DNA of 49,791 nucleotides from CAVSVP01 sp963731125. GTDB lineage: Bacteria > Pseudomonadota > Gammaproteobacteria > Competibacterales > Competibacteraceae. Below are positions 8,441 to 16,502 of this stretch, piece after piece. Numbering within the stretch: position 1 is the stretch's first letter; each line of letters begins with the position of its first letter. The position numbers and the translations under genes are program-made. The stretch spans positions 1 to 49,791 of the forward strand of contig CAVSVP010000030.1 of assembly GCA_963731125.1 (NCBI GenBank). Direction: 5' to 3'. The notes beneath the pieces were generated by a model. That model worked only from the letters and a program-made list of their open reading frames with translations, did not search any database and was not told where the DNA came from.

Positions 8441-9310
8441 GTGCCAGTTTTTATAAGTTACTCCCATGCTGATAAGGATTTTGTGGACAAGTTGGCAGTT
8501 CAGTTGGTAGGAGAAAAAGTCCATGTTTGGCTAGATCGATGGGAATTACATGTTGGAGATTCTCTTATTAATAAAGTTCAGGAAGCAATATCAGGCGCGA
8601 GTGCTCTACTAGTAATATTGTCAAATGCATCTGTAGCATCAGAATGGTGTAGAAAAGAATTAAACAGTGCATTAATTCGAGAATTGGAAGAAAAAAGAGT
8701 AGTTATTTTACCAATACTTATTGAGAATTGCGCGATACCCATTTTTCTAAGAGAAAAGATGTATGCAGATTTTCGCAAAGATTTCGATGATGGGTTAAGA
8801 AAAACCTTGGAGGCAATAGCAAAAGTTACAAATGAATCGCAAGGAAGAATTGATGAGCCAGAGTGGCACACTGACTGGGCCATAGATTGGAGTAAAGAAA
8901 ACAGTAATTTTCATCTTCGTTTAACACTTGTGGAACAGACGGAGGAACAACCATATTCAGTACTCTCAGTAGTCGAGTTGGTAGCTAATAAAAATGCTAC
9001 AAAAATTTATGAAGAATTAGAAGCTAAAGGTAAAGAAAAACTAGGACGTAGACAAATTGTGGGAGCATTAGTTTCGGCTATTAGAGGTGGATTGGACTTA
9101 TCAGTTCAACTAGAAGACCAGTTTGAAAAAGGTCTTGTCGTACAAGTTAGAGATAAAAAAATAGGTGCAGATTATTTGGCACGTATCTCTGCTAGAAGAA
9201 TGGGTGAAGATACAGGGCGAGATGTTCTTGTGCACTTGGGTAACCAAATCATTCAAATATATCAGCATATGGAAGAGTTGGCATATAGGCCAAGTAATAA
9301 AAATGCCTAA
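8441..9310 (+). CDS. TIR-domain protein, cassette-encoded
   Basis: Residues 1-135 form a TIR domain: FISYSHADKDF at the start, WLDRWELHVGD near 30-40, and SEWCRKELNSAL with Glu73 at the place of the catalytic glutamate of NAD-cleaving TIR enzymes. The remaining 150 residues (from about DEPEWHTDW) are an unassigned domain, probably the sensor or ligand part. Start is GTG 8441 with AAGGA nine bases upstream. The stop codon is inside the left core of a textbook attC, so this is a gene cassette. NADase-based abortive defence is the likely role by family; the trigger is unknown. Confidence 0.85.
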   Translation: MPVFISYSHADKDFVDKLAVQLVGEKVHVWLDRWELHVGDSLINKVQEAISGASALLVILSNASVASEWCRKELNSALIRELEEKRVVILPILIENCAIPIFLREKMYADFRKDFDDGLRKTLEAIAKVTNESQGRIDEPEWHTDWAIDWSKENSNFHLRLTLVEQTEEQPYSVLSVVELVANKNATKIYEELEAKGKEKLGRRQIVGALVSAIRGGLDLSVQLEDQFEKGLVVQVRDKKIGADYLARISARRMGEDTGRDVLVHLGNQIIQIYQHMEELAYRPSNKNA

Positions 9311-9366
9311 CGAATAAGGTTAGATTGTGAGAGCGAAGCGAACCACAATCTAACCGTTTGTTGGAC
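9305..9366 (+). other. attC site of the TIR cassette
   Basis: Both cores match consensus: GCCTAAC (RYYYAAC) at 9305-9311 and GTTGGAC (GTTRRRY) at 9360-9366. Between them GGTTAGATTGTG pairs with CACAATCTAACC around a GAGCGAAGCGAAC loop. Length 62 bp. This is the best attC in the window and fixes the plus strand as the cassette orientation. Confidence 0.9.
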
Positions 9367-9624
9367 AAGCCCGTCGGGGGAGAGGAGAGTCGCTTTATAT
9401 AGAAAATATCTTTTTCAAGCTGGCTTGCCCTGAAGACCTGCCATGGTGAGCAGATCCGCAAGGCAAGCCGGCTTCGTTGCTATTGCGGCAACGGTGTCTG
9501 GAAACGGGCGTTTATTGTGGTATTTTGGTGCTGTCGAAGACGAGCGCACCTCTCGGCTTCGGTCACCGATGTCCCGCTGCGCCGGATTGTGGCCTTCGCT
9601 TACCTCATCAATGCCTCGATCGCA

Positions 9625-10713
9625 TCATCGTGCTAGAACCGGGAACACAGGCAGTATCCGCGTTCGCACGATGTTCATCACAGCGCCGCAGCAACGGCAG
9701 GTGAGTTTCGGGCGTTGTTTGAGCCAAGCCAACGCCCGGTTCGGGTCGAAGCCCAGCAGCGACTGAAGCAAGGCGATCAGCCGTTTGCTGTTGGAATGCA
9801 AAAAGCCGAAGTTGCGAGCGCGTCGGAAGCCTTTGGGCAGCACATGCTGGAGGATCAGCCACAGGAACCTGGCGCCGGAGACCGTTCGGTATTCGCTCTG
9901 CTGGGTTTTGCTATCCTGGTAGCGAAAAGTCACCTGGCCGTTTTCGCAGGCGATAATATCTTTCTCCTGGATCACGCCTTTATAGAGATAGCGGCCCAGA
10001 TAGACCAGCGCCTTCTCGCCCGTGCCGACGGACTTGACATCGACAACCCAGGTGTCGGGGTAGCTTACGGGCAGTTCCAGTCCCTCCTGGCGGATGGCGT
10101 CGAGCAGTTTGGCGCGAAAGACCTTGGCCAGCGCTTGGTGGTTGAACAGATAACCGGAGGGGTTCTTGCGTTTTTTACCCCCTTTGGTCCGCCACCGCTT
10201 TTTTTCGCCATCGAGGGCGGCGGCAGGCATCACCAGATGCACGTGTGGGTGGTAGTCGAGGCGGCGGGAATGGGTGTGCAGGACCGTGATGGCGCCCGGC
10301 GTACCCTGGAGTTGCGGGTCGTTTTGACTAAACGTGCGCACCGTCTCCCAGCTACAGCGGGTCATGAGGTCATAGAGGGTGCGTTGATGGAGCCAGGCCA
10401 GCGGCCTGAGCTCTTCGGGCAGGGTGAAGGTCACCAGAAAATACTCGGCGGGGACCTGTTTTTGGAGCTGACGTTCCAGCCATTGCTGGCTTTCATGGTG
10501 CTGGCAGTGCGGACAGTGGCGATGGCCGCAGGAATGCGGCACCAAGACCTGGTTGTCGCACTCGGGACATTGCGCCAGCATTTGGGGACTGGCTGAAGTG
10601 CGGCAGTCTTTCAGGGCGGAGAGCGCCTGGCGATGAGAGGGCAGGATCGAATCCTGATAGTGCTCCAGGAACTCAGTTTCGAAGGTTCGAATGATGCTTG
10701 AGAGTAGAATCAT
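9625..10713 (-). CDS. IS91-family HUH transposase
   Basis: The N-terminal zinc ribbon is clear (CPEC near residue 50, then SCGHRHCPHCQ), followed by YHPHVHLVMP with the HUH metal-binding histidines and YLGRYLYKG containing the candidate catalytic tyrosines. A C-terminal CRCCG pair is also present. Length is 362 residues, normal for the family, which moves by rolling-circle transposition. The ATG at 10711-10713 overlaps the TGA of the upstream recombinase gene (ATGA), so that start is preferred over the ATG at 10728. Appears intact. Confidence 0.92.
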   Translation of the reverse strand: MILLSSIIRTFETEFLEHYQDSILPSHRQALSALKDCRTSASPQMLAQCPECDNQVLVPHSCGHRHCPHCQHHESQQWLERQLQKQVPAEYFLVTFTLPEELRPLAWLHQRTLYDLMTRCSWETVRTFSQNDPQLQGTPGAITVLHTHSRRLDYHPHVHLVMPAAALDGEKKRWRTKGGKKRKNPSGYLFNHQALAKVFRAKLLDAIRQEGLELPVSYPDTWVVDVKSVGTGEKALVYLGRYLYKGVIQEKDIIACENGQVTFRYQDSKTQQSEYRTVSGARFLWLILQHVLPKGFRRARNFGFLHSNSKRLIALLQSLLGFDPNRALAWLKQRPKLTCRCCGAVMNIVRTRILPVFPVLAR

Positions 10714-10898
10714 TTGACTTGCCCCCATGCCATGGAAAAGCCATTCATGAGCGCATTGATCGCCTGGGTAGCGTTATGGTCCGTACCACAGGTCAGATGC
10801 GTGTATCTGGCGGTGGTCAGGATGGAGTGGTGACCGAGGATTTTCTGGACTTCGAGGAGGTCAACGCCGGCTTCGATCAGATGGGTGGCATAGCTGTG
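10710..10898 (-). pseudogene. 3' fragment of the IS91-associated tyrosine recombinase
   Basis: Reading from the RIT junction, the minus strand encodes H-SYATHLIEAGVDLLEV then KILGHHSILTTARYTHL, ending MAWGQVK and TGA at 10710-10712. These are the box II histidine, the GHHS motif and the catalytic Tyr of a phage-type integrase. It is the missing C-terminus of the gene whose 5' part is at 14340-15061: joining the two at the CAC codon restores LRH|SYATH. The RIT insertion therefore split this gene. Confidence 0.88.
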
Positions 10899-11051
10899 CC
10901 GCCTATGTCGTTAAAGACATAGGCGGCACTATCTACCCTTCTTGACTATGTCTTGTAAAGCCTTGACAGCTTAGCTTTCTGGGCAATCGCCCACATTCAT
11001 ATCGATATAGTTTGAACTCCGTCCATCAACCCTTAGAGCAAGGAGTTCACT

Positions 11052-12290
11052 ATGAGATGTGTTATCAACGCTCAGATCGTTCTATCGCAAGCACTCGAAG
11101 GCCCTCTCTCGGCATATATCAAGCCCTTTGCCGAGCTTCTCAACACCCAGGGCTATGCGCACGCTTCGATTCACCGGCAGGTTTATCTCGCTGCCAGCTT
11201 CAGTCGATGGCTTCAGCAAAAGGGCGTGGAATTAAACCACCTGACCGCTGATCATCCGCGACAATATTTAAGTTATCGCAGTCGGCAGCGACGGCCTTGC
11301 TCCGGTGATGCGGCGGCACTGCGACATCTTATGGGTTTTTTACGCGCGCAGGGCCTGATTCCCGTCGACAAGGTATCCCTCCCTCAACCCACCCCGGCAG
11401 AGCGCTGTATCCAGGGGTACGTGCACTACCTGCGCGAGGCCCGTGCTTTGGCCGAAGCCACGGTTCTCAACTACGTAGCGTTCGTGCGCCGGTTTCTTGA
11501 GGCCCGTTTTGGAGACGGCCCCGTCACCCTGTCCTGCCTGGGTGCCCGCGATGTCGTCGGCTTTGTCCAGCGCCAGGCGCCGCATCTGCATCGCCAGCGA
11601 GCCAAGCTCATGACCAGTGCCTTGCGCTCGTTCCTGAACTACGCCCACTATCGCGGCGAGGTGGTGCTGAATTTGGCAGCGGCGGTACCCGTGGTACCCA
11701 ACTGGTCAATGCCCGCGATTCCGCGCGCCATTTCAGCCGATCAAGTCCATCAGTTGTTGACCAGCCTCGATCAACACACGGCGATGGGACGTCGCGACTA
11801 CGCCATCGTGCTGCTCCTGGCACGGTTGGGATTGCGGTCAAGCGAAATCGTGGGGCTTGAACTCGATGATATTGATTGGAACACCGGCACCTTGCGGGTA
11901 CGCGGCAAAGGCGGTCTGCCGCATGAGTTTCCCTTGTCTGCCGAGGTGGGTCAAGCGATCGCCGCCTATCTGCGCGATGGACGACCGCTCAGCCGCAGTC
12001 GGCGTGTCTTTTTGCACGCCAAGGCCCCCCGGCACGGCTTTCAGGGTGCCAGTGGTATTGGCTCCCTCGTGCGTCATGCCCTTCAGCGCGCCGGCATTCA
12101 AGCCCCCACCTATGGGACCCATCAGTTTCGTCATGGTTTGGCCACCGAGCTGTTGCGCCAAGGGGCCTCGCTCAGCGAGATCGGGGACATCTTGGGCCAT
12201 CGCCATCCGCAAACGACCAAGATATATACCCAGGTCGATCTGGACGCCTTGCGTACGCTGGCGCTGCCGTGGCCGGGAGGTGAACAATGA
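11052..12290 (+). CDS. RIT tyrosine recombinase, first gene
   Basis: The 412-residue protein has a SAM-like core-binding region and a C-terminal catalytic domain: LGLRSSEIVGLELDD (box I Arg, about residue 262), HQFRHGLATELL (His-x-x-Arg), LGHRHPQTTKIYTQV (His and nucleophilic Tyr). AAGGAG sits nine bases before ATG 11052. Its TGA overlaps the next ATG (ATGA at 12287-12290), as is usual for the first gene of a RIT, and all three proteins are presumed to act together in moving the element. Confidence 0.92.
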   Translation: MRCVINAQIVLSQALEGPLSAYIKPFAELLNTQGYAHASIHRQVYLAASFSRWLQQKGVELNHLTADHPRQYLSYRSRQRRPCSGDAAALRHLMGFLRAQGLIPVDKVSLPQPTPAERCIQGYVHYLREARALAEATVLNYVAFVRRFLEARFGDGPVTLSCLGARDVVGFVQRQAPHLHRQRAKLMTSALRSFLNYAHYRGEVVLNLAAAVPVVPNWSMPAIPRAISADQVHQLLTSLDQHTAMGRRDYAIVLLLARLGLRSSEIVGLELDDIDWNTGTLRVRGKGGLPHEFPLSAEVGQAIAAYLRDGRPLSRSRRVFLHAKAPRHGFQGASGIGSLVRHALQRAGIQAPTYGTHQFRHGLATELLRQGASLSEIGDILGHRHPQTTKIYTQVDLDALRTLALPWPGGEQ

Positions 12291-13231
12291 ACACCCTTCG
12301 ACAAGCCGTTGATGAGTATCTGAACCTGCGCCGTCAGCTCGGCTTCCAATTACGCGAAGCGGGCAAAGCGTTGCCCGATTTTGTCACGTTTATGGAGCAC
12401 CAGCACGCGCCCTTCATCACCCAGGCGTTAGCGCTGGCCTGGGCGCAACAGCCCGTGGATGCGCAACCGGCGTATTGGGCACGGCGCCTAAGCATGGTGC
12501 GCGGATTTGCCCGGTATCACCGGGCGAGCGATCCCCGCACCGAGATTCCAGCGCCCGGTTTGTTACCCTTCCAACCCCAGCGGGCACGGCCCTATCTCTA
12601 CACCGATGAAGAGATCCATAATTTACTGGACGCGGCACTGAACATGCCACACCGCTACGAACGCGGTGCGTTGCTGCCCTGGGTTTACTATTGTCTGTTC
12701 GGGTTGTTGAGCGTCTCGGGCCTGCGGGTGAGCGAAGCACGCAACCTCACGCTGGAGGATGTCGATTGGCAGGCCGGGGTATTGACGATCCGCGGCACCA
12801 AGTTCGGCAAGACGCGCCTGGTGCCCTTGCATGCCTCGACCTGCCAGGTGCTCGCCGCGTACCTCGAACGACGCCAGCGCCATTGGGCGGGGCGAGCGGT
12901 GTCCGCCTACCTGTTTGTCTCCAGTTGGGGAAATCGCCTGGACGGTGGACAGATCCATCGTGCCTTTTATGCCTTGTCCCGGCAGATCGGGCTACGGGGT
13001 GCGGGCGATCGGCATGGCCCCCGTCTGCATGACTTCAGGCACCGATTCGCTACCAATACGCTGGTGAACTGGTATCGCTGCGATCAGGATCCTGAACGTC
13101 GTCTGCCGTTATTGTCCGCTTATCTTGGCCATGTTCACGTCGCTGATACCCAGTGGTATTTGGAAGGGGCGCCTGAGCTGATGCGCGAAGCGATGCGCCG
13201 CCTTGAACAGCGTTGGGAGGACCCGTCATGA
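12287..13231 (+). CDS. RIT tyrosine recombinase, second gene
   Basis: This 314-residue recombinase has the catalytic set SGLRVSEARNLTLED (Arg), LHDFRHRFATNTL (His-x-x-Arg), and LGHVHVADTQWYLEG (His and Tyr). A 12-residue insert rich in charged residues (WYRCDQDPERRL) separates the box II Arg from the GH motif, distinguishing it from its two neighbours. Start and stop codons overlap both flanking genes by 4 bp, so translation of the trio is probably coupled. Confidence 0.92.
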   Translation: MNTLRQAVDEYLNLRRQLGFQLREAGKALPDFVTFMEHQHAPFITQALALAWAQQPVDAQPAYWARRLSMVRGFARYHRASDPRTEIPAPGLLPFQPQRARPYLYTDEEIHNLLDAALNMPHRYERGALLPWVYYCLFGLLSVSGLRVSEARNLTLEDVDWQAGVLTIRGTKFGKTRLVPLHASTCQVLAAYLERRQRHWAGRAVSAYLFVSSWGNRLDGGQIHRAFYALSRQIGLRGAGDRHGPRLHDFRHRFATNTLVNWYRCDQDPERRLPLLSAYLGHVHVADTQWYLEGAPELMREAMRRLEQRWEDPS

Positions 13232-14226
13232 CACCTGCCACCCCGTTAGCACCTCTGTTGGAGCGTTTCTTTACCCAGCGTTTGATGCAACAGCGCCAGG
13301 CCAGCCCGCATACCATCCGCTCGTATCGCGACACGTTCCGGCAATTCCTGGTCTTTGCCCAACAGCGCCTGCATCAGCCGCCGTCCTGTCTGGCCATCGA
13401 GCAGATCGACGCCCCGGTGATCGTGGCCTTTCTGGATGAACTGGAGACGCAGCGCGGTGTAACCGTCCGCAGTCGTAATTTGCGGCTCACGGCCCTGCAT
13501 TCCTTCTTTCGCTACGCCGCCTTTGAACTACCCACCCATGCGGCGCAGATTCAGCGCGTGCTCGCGATCCCGAGTAAGCGCTTCACCCGCACCCTGGTTA
13601 GCTTTCTCACCCGTGCCGAAGTCGAGGCGCTGCTCGCGGCTCCCGATCCGAAGACCTGGTCTGGGCGGCGCGATCATGCGTTTATGTTGACGGCCGTGCA
13701 AACGGGCCTGCGTTTATCCGAGATCACCGGGCTCAAACGCGAGGATCTGAGCTTAGCGGTCGGTGCGCACGTGCGGGTCATCGGTAAGGGACGCAAAGAA
13801 CGCTGCATTCCGCTGGCCAAATCGACACGCGCCGTGTTGATCGCCTGGCTGCGAGAACCACCACGCGGTACCCGTGGCGTCGTGTTCCCCAGTGCCCGAG
13901 GTCACCGGCTCAGTGTCCATGGGGTGCAGTACCTGCTGAATAAACAGCGCCAGGCGGCTTCCCAGGCGTGTCCTTCGCTCCGGCAAAAGCGGGTCACTGT
14001 CCACCGCTTGCGGCACACCATGGCCATGGATCTGCTGCAAGCCGGAGTTGATCGATCGGTCATTGCCTTGTGGCTCGGCCATGAATCCGTTGAGACCACC
14101 CAGATCTATCTGGAGGCCACCCTGGCGATGAAAGAGCAAGCGCTCGCCAAAACAAACCCCCCAGAGGGGACGGTAGGTCGTTATCAACCCGACGATAGGC
14201 TGCTGAGTTTCCTCAATAATCTCTAA
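13228..14226 (+). CDS. RIT tyrosine recombinase, third gene
   Basis: The product is 332 residues with TGLRLSEITGLKRED (Arg), VHRLRHTMAMDLL (His-x-x-Arg) and LGHESVETTQIYLEA (His, Tyr). ATG 13228 is chosen because GGGAGG at 13215-13220 lies seven bases upstream and the codon overlaps the previous stop as ATGA; an upstream TTG at 13213 is less likely. No frameshift is seen in any of the three, so the element looks complete and potentially active. Confidence 0.92.
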   Translation: MTPATPLAPLLERFFTQRLMQQRQASPHTIRSYRDTFRQFLVFAQQRLHQPPSCLAIEQIDAPVIVAFLDELETQRGVTVRSRNLRLTALHSFFRYAAFELPTHAAQIQRVLAIPSKRFTRTLVSFLTRAEVEALLAAPDPKTWSGRRDHAFMLTAVQTGLRLSEITGLKREDLSLAVGAHVRVIGKGRKERCIPLAKSTRAVLIAWLREPPRGTRGVVFPSARGHRLSVHGVQYLLNKQRQAASQACPSLRQKRVTVHRLRHTMAMDLLQAGVDRSVIALWLGHESVETTQIYLEATLAMKEQALAKTNPPEGTVGRYQPDDRLLSFLNNL

Positions 14227-14339
14227 CGGGAAAAAACTATGTCGGGTATTTTGAGAGGCCCCGTGTGATGTGATCTGCCATTTCCGAACAGGTCTGTAAG
14301 GTCCTTCATGTTACCCGACATAGTCAAGAAGGGTAGATA

Positions 14340-15061
14340 GTGGCGCAGGCTGTGTGGGGTAATCTTTTTTTTATTCCACAGTCGGCCACCACCTGGCGTA
14401 GGGTGGTCTGCACACCGCCACGATCGAGCGGACTGGTGGCGCGATGAGCCGCTTTTAGGCCACCGTGGCGATTGGGGAACAGCAGCCTGGGGTTACGGTG
14501 CACCTGCCAGAAACGGCGCAACAGATCGAGCGTTGCCTCCGGCAAAGGAACGAAACGATCTTTGTTGCCCTTGGCATCGCGGATGTGAACACGCTGACGG
14601 TGTGCATCAATATCGCCCACTTCCAAACGCAGTCCCTCTCCCAGGCGCAGACCCAGACTATAGAGGGTAAAATAGAAGACTCGATAACTGAGTGTCAGGG
14701 TCGCTCTGAACAGACGGTTGGCTTCCTCGATCGTGACAATATCCGGCAGGCGTTGAGTTTTCGGCGGCTTGATCAGCGCCATAGCCACCCAGGGCTTGTG
14801 CAGCACGTGGGTGTAGTAGAACTTAAGACCATACAGATCGAGCTTGACGGCGCTCCACGAATGGGACGCCAGCAGATCGGTGAAATAGTCCGTCAACTGC
14901 TGTTCGGATAGCTCGTCGATTTGATGCTCGAAATAGGCACCGAGGCGGCGAATGGCGCGGGCGTAGGCTTCTATTGTCTTGGGTCGCAGGCCCTTGAGCT
15001 TAAGGTGCTTGAGATGCGTTTGGTAATGCTGCTTGAAATTTGATTCCGATGATGCTGTCAT
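14340..15061 (-). pseudogene. 5' fragment of the IS91-associated tyrosine recombinase
   Basis: About 240 residues are readable: an N-terminal SAM-like domain (MTASSESNFKQHYQ at the start, then RPKTIEAYARAIRRL) and the first catalytic Arg in YSLGLRLGEGLRLEVGDID. The sequence then reaches KKRLPHT, where the family continues LRHSYATH. The RIT right end starts at this point, and a few residues of element DNA precede a stop. Just before the join there also seem to be two extra bases between HT and LRH, so the gene may have been out of frame before the insertion. The rest of the gene is at 10710-10898. Confidence 0.88.
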
Positions 15062-15170
15062 GGCGTTGTAACCTCATGATTCGTGGTCGAATGATCCCTC
15101 ATATCGAGGGCGTGAGGTTACATTTTAGATTTAATCAGGCGCCGAGTCTTTTCTGCCGCGTAGCGGCTTC

Positions 15171-15232
15171 GTCCAACACGCGCCTCCAGCGGACGCGCCA
15201 AAAACGCGCACCGCTGAGGCGTAACGTTAGGG
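15171..15232 (+). other. attC site
   Basis: Left core GTCCAAC (15171-15177) matches RYYYAAC exactly; right core GTTAGGG (15226-15232) matches GTTRRRY except for the last base. The arms CGCCTCCAGCGG and CCGCTGAGGCG pair around a short GC-rich centre. Length 62 bp. The IS91-like element ends 50 bp upstream, so this attC belongs to the cassette it interrupted. Confidence 0.75.
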
Positions 15233-15250
15233 AAAGGGGAGCGAACGCCT

Positions 15251-15712
15251 GTGGTTACAGCCGACAGAAAAGACAGGGAACGGAGCAAAGCCGAAGAAGA
15301 ATTGCGCCTCTTGTACGAGCTCACCGCTCAGGACCTCGCGTTTTTCAAGCAGCAGCAGTGGGCGGTCACGAATTACGTACTATTGCTCTTCGGTGCATTT
15401 TTTGGCGTCAGCCAAATAAACGCCCTAAAAGTAGGAACATGGGAGCGGTTCGTTCTTTGTGTGGTGGCTACTGGATTAGCTGTAGCAGGGATAGTTCTGA
15501 TCTATAAGCTAGAACAATCGGTTATGGCTCGCCGTGATCGGCTCAAGAATGTGAGACGCACATTTACGCGAGCCTTCTGCCTGAAATGGAAATCCGAACG
15601 CAAGGCACCTGACTCGTCTGCTGTTGCTTGGTTGTTAGGTGCTGTCATGTTGGTGGGGGCGCTGTTCTTGTGGTGGTTTGTCTTCTTGAAGCCGGTCATT
15701 ATAGATCCCTAA
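15251..15712 (+). CDS. Cassette-encoded membrane protein, 153 residues
   Basis: After a charged 35-residue N-terminus the protein has three membrane helices, about residues 38-57 (NYVLLLFGAFFGVSQI), 66-85 (VLCVVATGLAVAGIVLIY) and 125-147 (LLGAVMLVGALFLWWFVF). Start is GTG 15251 shortly after the right core of the preceding attC, with GGGG 5' of it; the TAA lies inside the left core of the next attC-like site. This is classic cassette geometry. No recognised family; similar small TM proteins are common cassette products. Confidence 0.7.
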   Translation: MVTADRKDRERSKAEEELRLLYELTAQDLAFFKQQQWAVTNYVLLLFGAFFGVSQINALKVGTWERFVLCVVATGLAVAGIVLIYKLEQSVMARRDRLKNVRRTFTRAFCLKWKSERKAPDSSAVAWLLGAVMLVGALFLWWFVFLKPVIIDP

Positions 15713-15752
15713 CACTTATAAGGTCCCCCTTTGTCAAGGGCAAAGGTTATCC
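15707..15752 (+). other. Short attC-like site
   Basis: CCCTAAC (15707-15713) contains the upstream stop codon and pairs at TAAC/GTTA with GTTATCC (15746-15752). The inner arm CCCTT(TGTC)AAGGG forms a compact hairpin. At 46 bp it is shorter than most attC sites, and the outer core bases do not fully match, so it may be a deleted attC or a terminator. Confidence 0.4.
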
Positions 15753-15945
15753 ATAGGCAACGACCCTAGTCGTCACAGCGCGATTCGCGTAGCGAGAGCG
15801 TACAAGTCATACAAGCTCTGACTTGGTTTCCTGTGTGGGCGCAGAAAACGCGTCTGCACCAAACACTTATCGAGGCTCAATTGGCGCCGCGAAAGCAGCT
15901 CAGAGTTCTCTCAACGGTGGTGTCCTAATTTTGGATATCGCTGAT

Positions 15946-16500
15946 TTACACAGGCCGAGCAAATTCATATCGATTGACCAATAAGCCGATGACGATATCG
16001 TGCATCTGGACCGATTTGGAGAAGCAGATCGTTTTACGTGCTAGGCGTTTAATTCGAGTCCGTAAGGTGAGGTGCTGGCGTTCAATTTGCTGGGTGTAAC
16101 GCTTGCCGGGGCAGTGCACATCGGGCTCTAGATGGCGCTGATACGCGCCTAAGTGATCGGTGTAGTAGCGCGTGATTCCAAACGGTTCCAGTAACTGTTT
16201 CAGCGCCAGAAATACCTCATCTTTGCGTCGGCCGAAGACGTAAGCGAGCACTACGCCGGTGGCATGATCAATGGCGTGCCAGAGCCAACGTTGTTCGTCC
16301 TTGTTGCCTACATAACTCCACCTTTCGTCGACCTCAGCCTCGTCAACACGCTGAACCACCGCGGTAATGTCGTCTGGATTCAGGCCGCTCAGCAGCGCTT
16401 GGTTGACCGGCTCGAGCACGTCTTCTTTTGCTTTCAACTCACTGAGTACGGTGTCCTTGCTGATCTTCAATACCCGCGCCGTATCCCGAACGCCGCTAAG
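15946..16500 (-). pseudogene. IS1 transposase, catalytic (InsB) part
   Basis: The minus frame runs from SGVRDTARVLKIS through DERWSYVGNKDEQRWLWH, YYTDHLGAYQRHL and IERQHLTLRTRIKRLARKT to NRYEF, the DDE domain of IS1 InsB. Catalytic Asp residues (in VDERWSY and YTDHLG) and Glu (in QQIERQH) are present. It lacks the InsA N-terminus needed for the InsAB' fusion because the IS630 element at 16503 cuts the frame, leaving the rest at 17610-17807. A protein could start at the internal ATG 16470 but would lack DNA-binding parts. Confidence 0.88.
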
Positions 16501-16502
16501 TA

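Larger units (their letters stand above)
10899..14341 (+). mobile_element. Recombinase-in-trio (RIT) element
   Basis: Three tandem tyrosine recombinase genes with 4-bp overlaps are bounded by a perfect 25-bp inverted repeat (10928-10952 and 14317-14341, ends ACTATCTACCC). A 12-bp-stem palindrome, GCCGCCTATGTC/GACATAGGCGGC at 10898-10927, abuts the left repeat and probably belongs to the element. A second inner pair, ACTATGTCGGGTA (14237-14249) and TACCCGACATAGT (about 14312-14324), lies at the right end. The flanking halves of the disrupted integrase define the insertion almost to the base; GTG is present at both joins. Confidence 0.9.
9418..15122 (-). mobile_element. IS91-like element (integrase + HUH transposase) carrying a RIT insertion
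   Basis: The minus strand carries a tyrosine recombinase gene followed, with an ATGA overlap, by an IS91-type transposase; the recombinase gene is cut by a RIT element at 10899-14341. Subterminal hairpins lie at both limits: AGCTGGCTTGCC (9418-9429) with GGCAAGCCGGCT (9462-9473), and GTAACCTCA (15068-15076) with TGAGGTTAC (15113-15121), which encloses CCCTC/GAGGG. Exact ends are not fixed because IS91 elements make no target duplication. It has landed in the cassette that follows the TIR cassette, between attC sites at 9305 and 15171. Confidence 0.7.

Noticed and set aside
9715..10596. 293-codon plus-strand frame
   Set aside because: Wholly antisense to the IS91 transposase, with no family features of its own.
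11052..14226. Integron integrase
   Set aside because: The three tandem recombinases are in the overlapping RIT arrangement and belong to a transposable unit; none shows clear IntI-type context such as attI.
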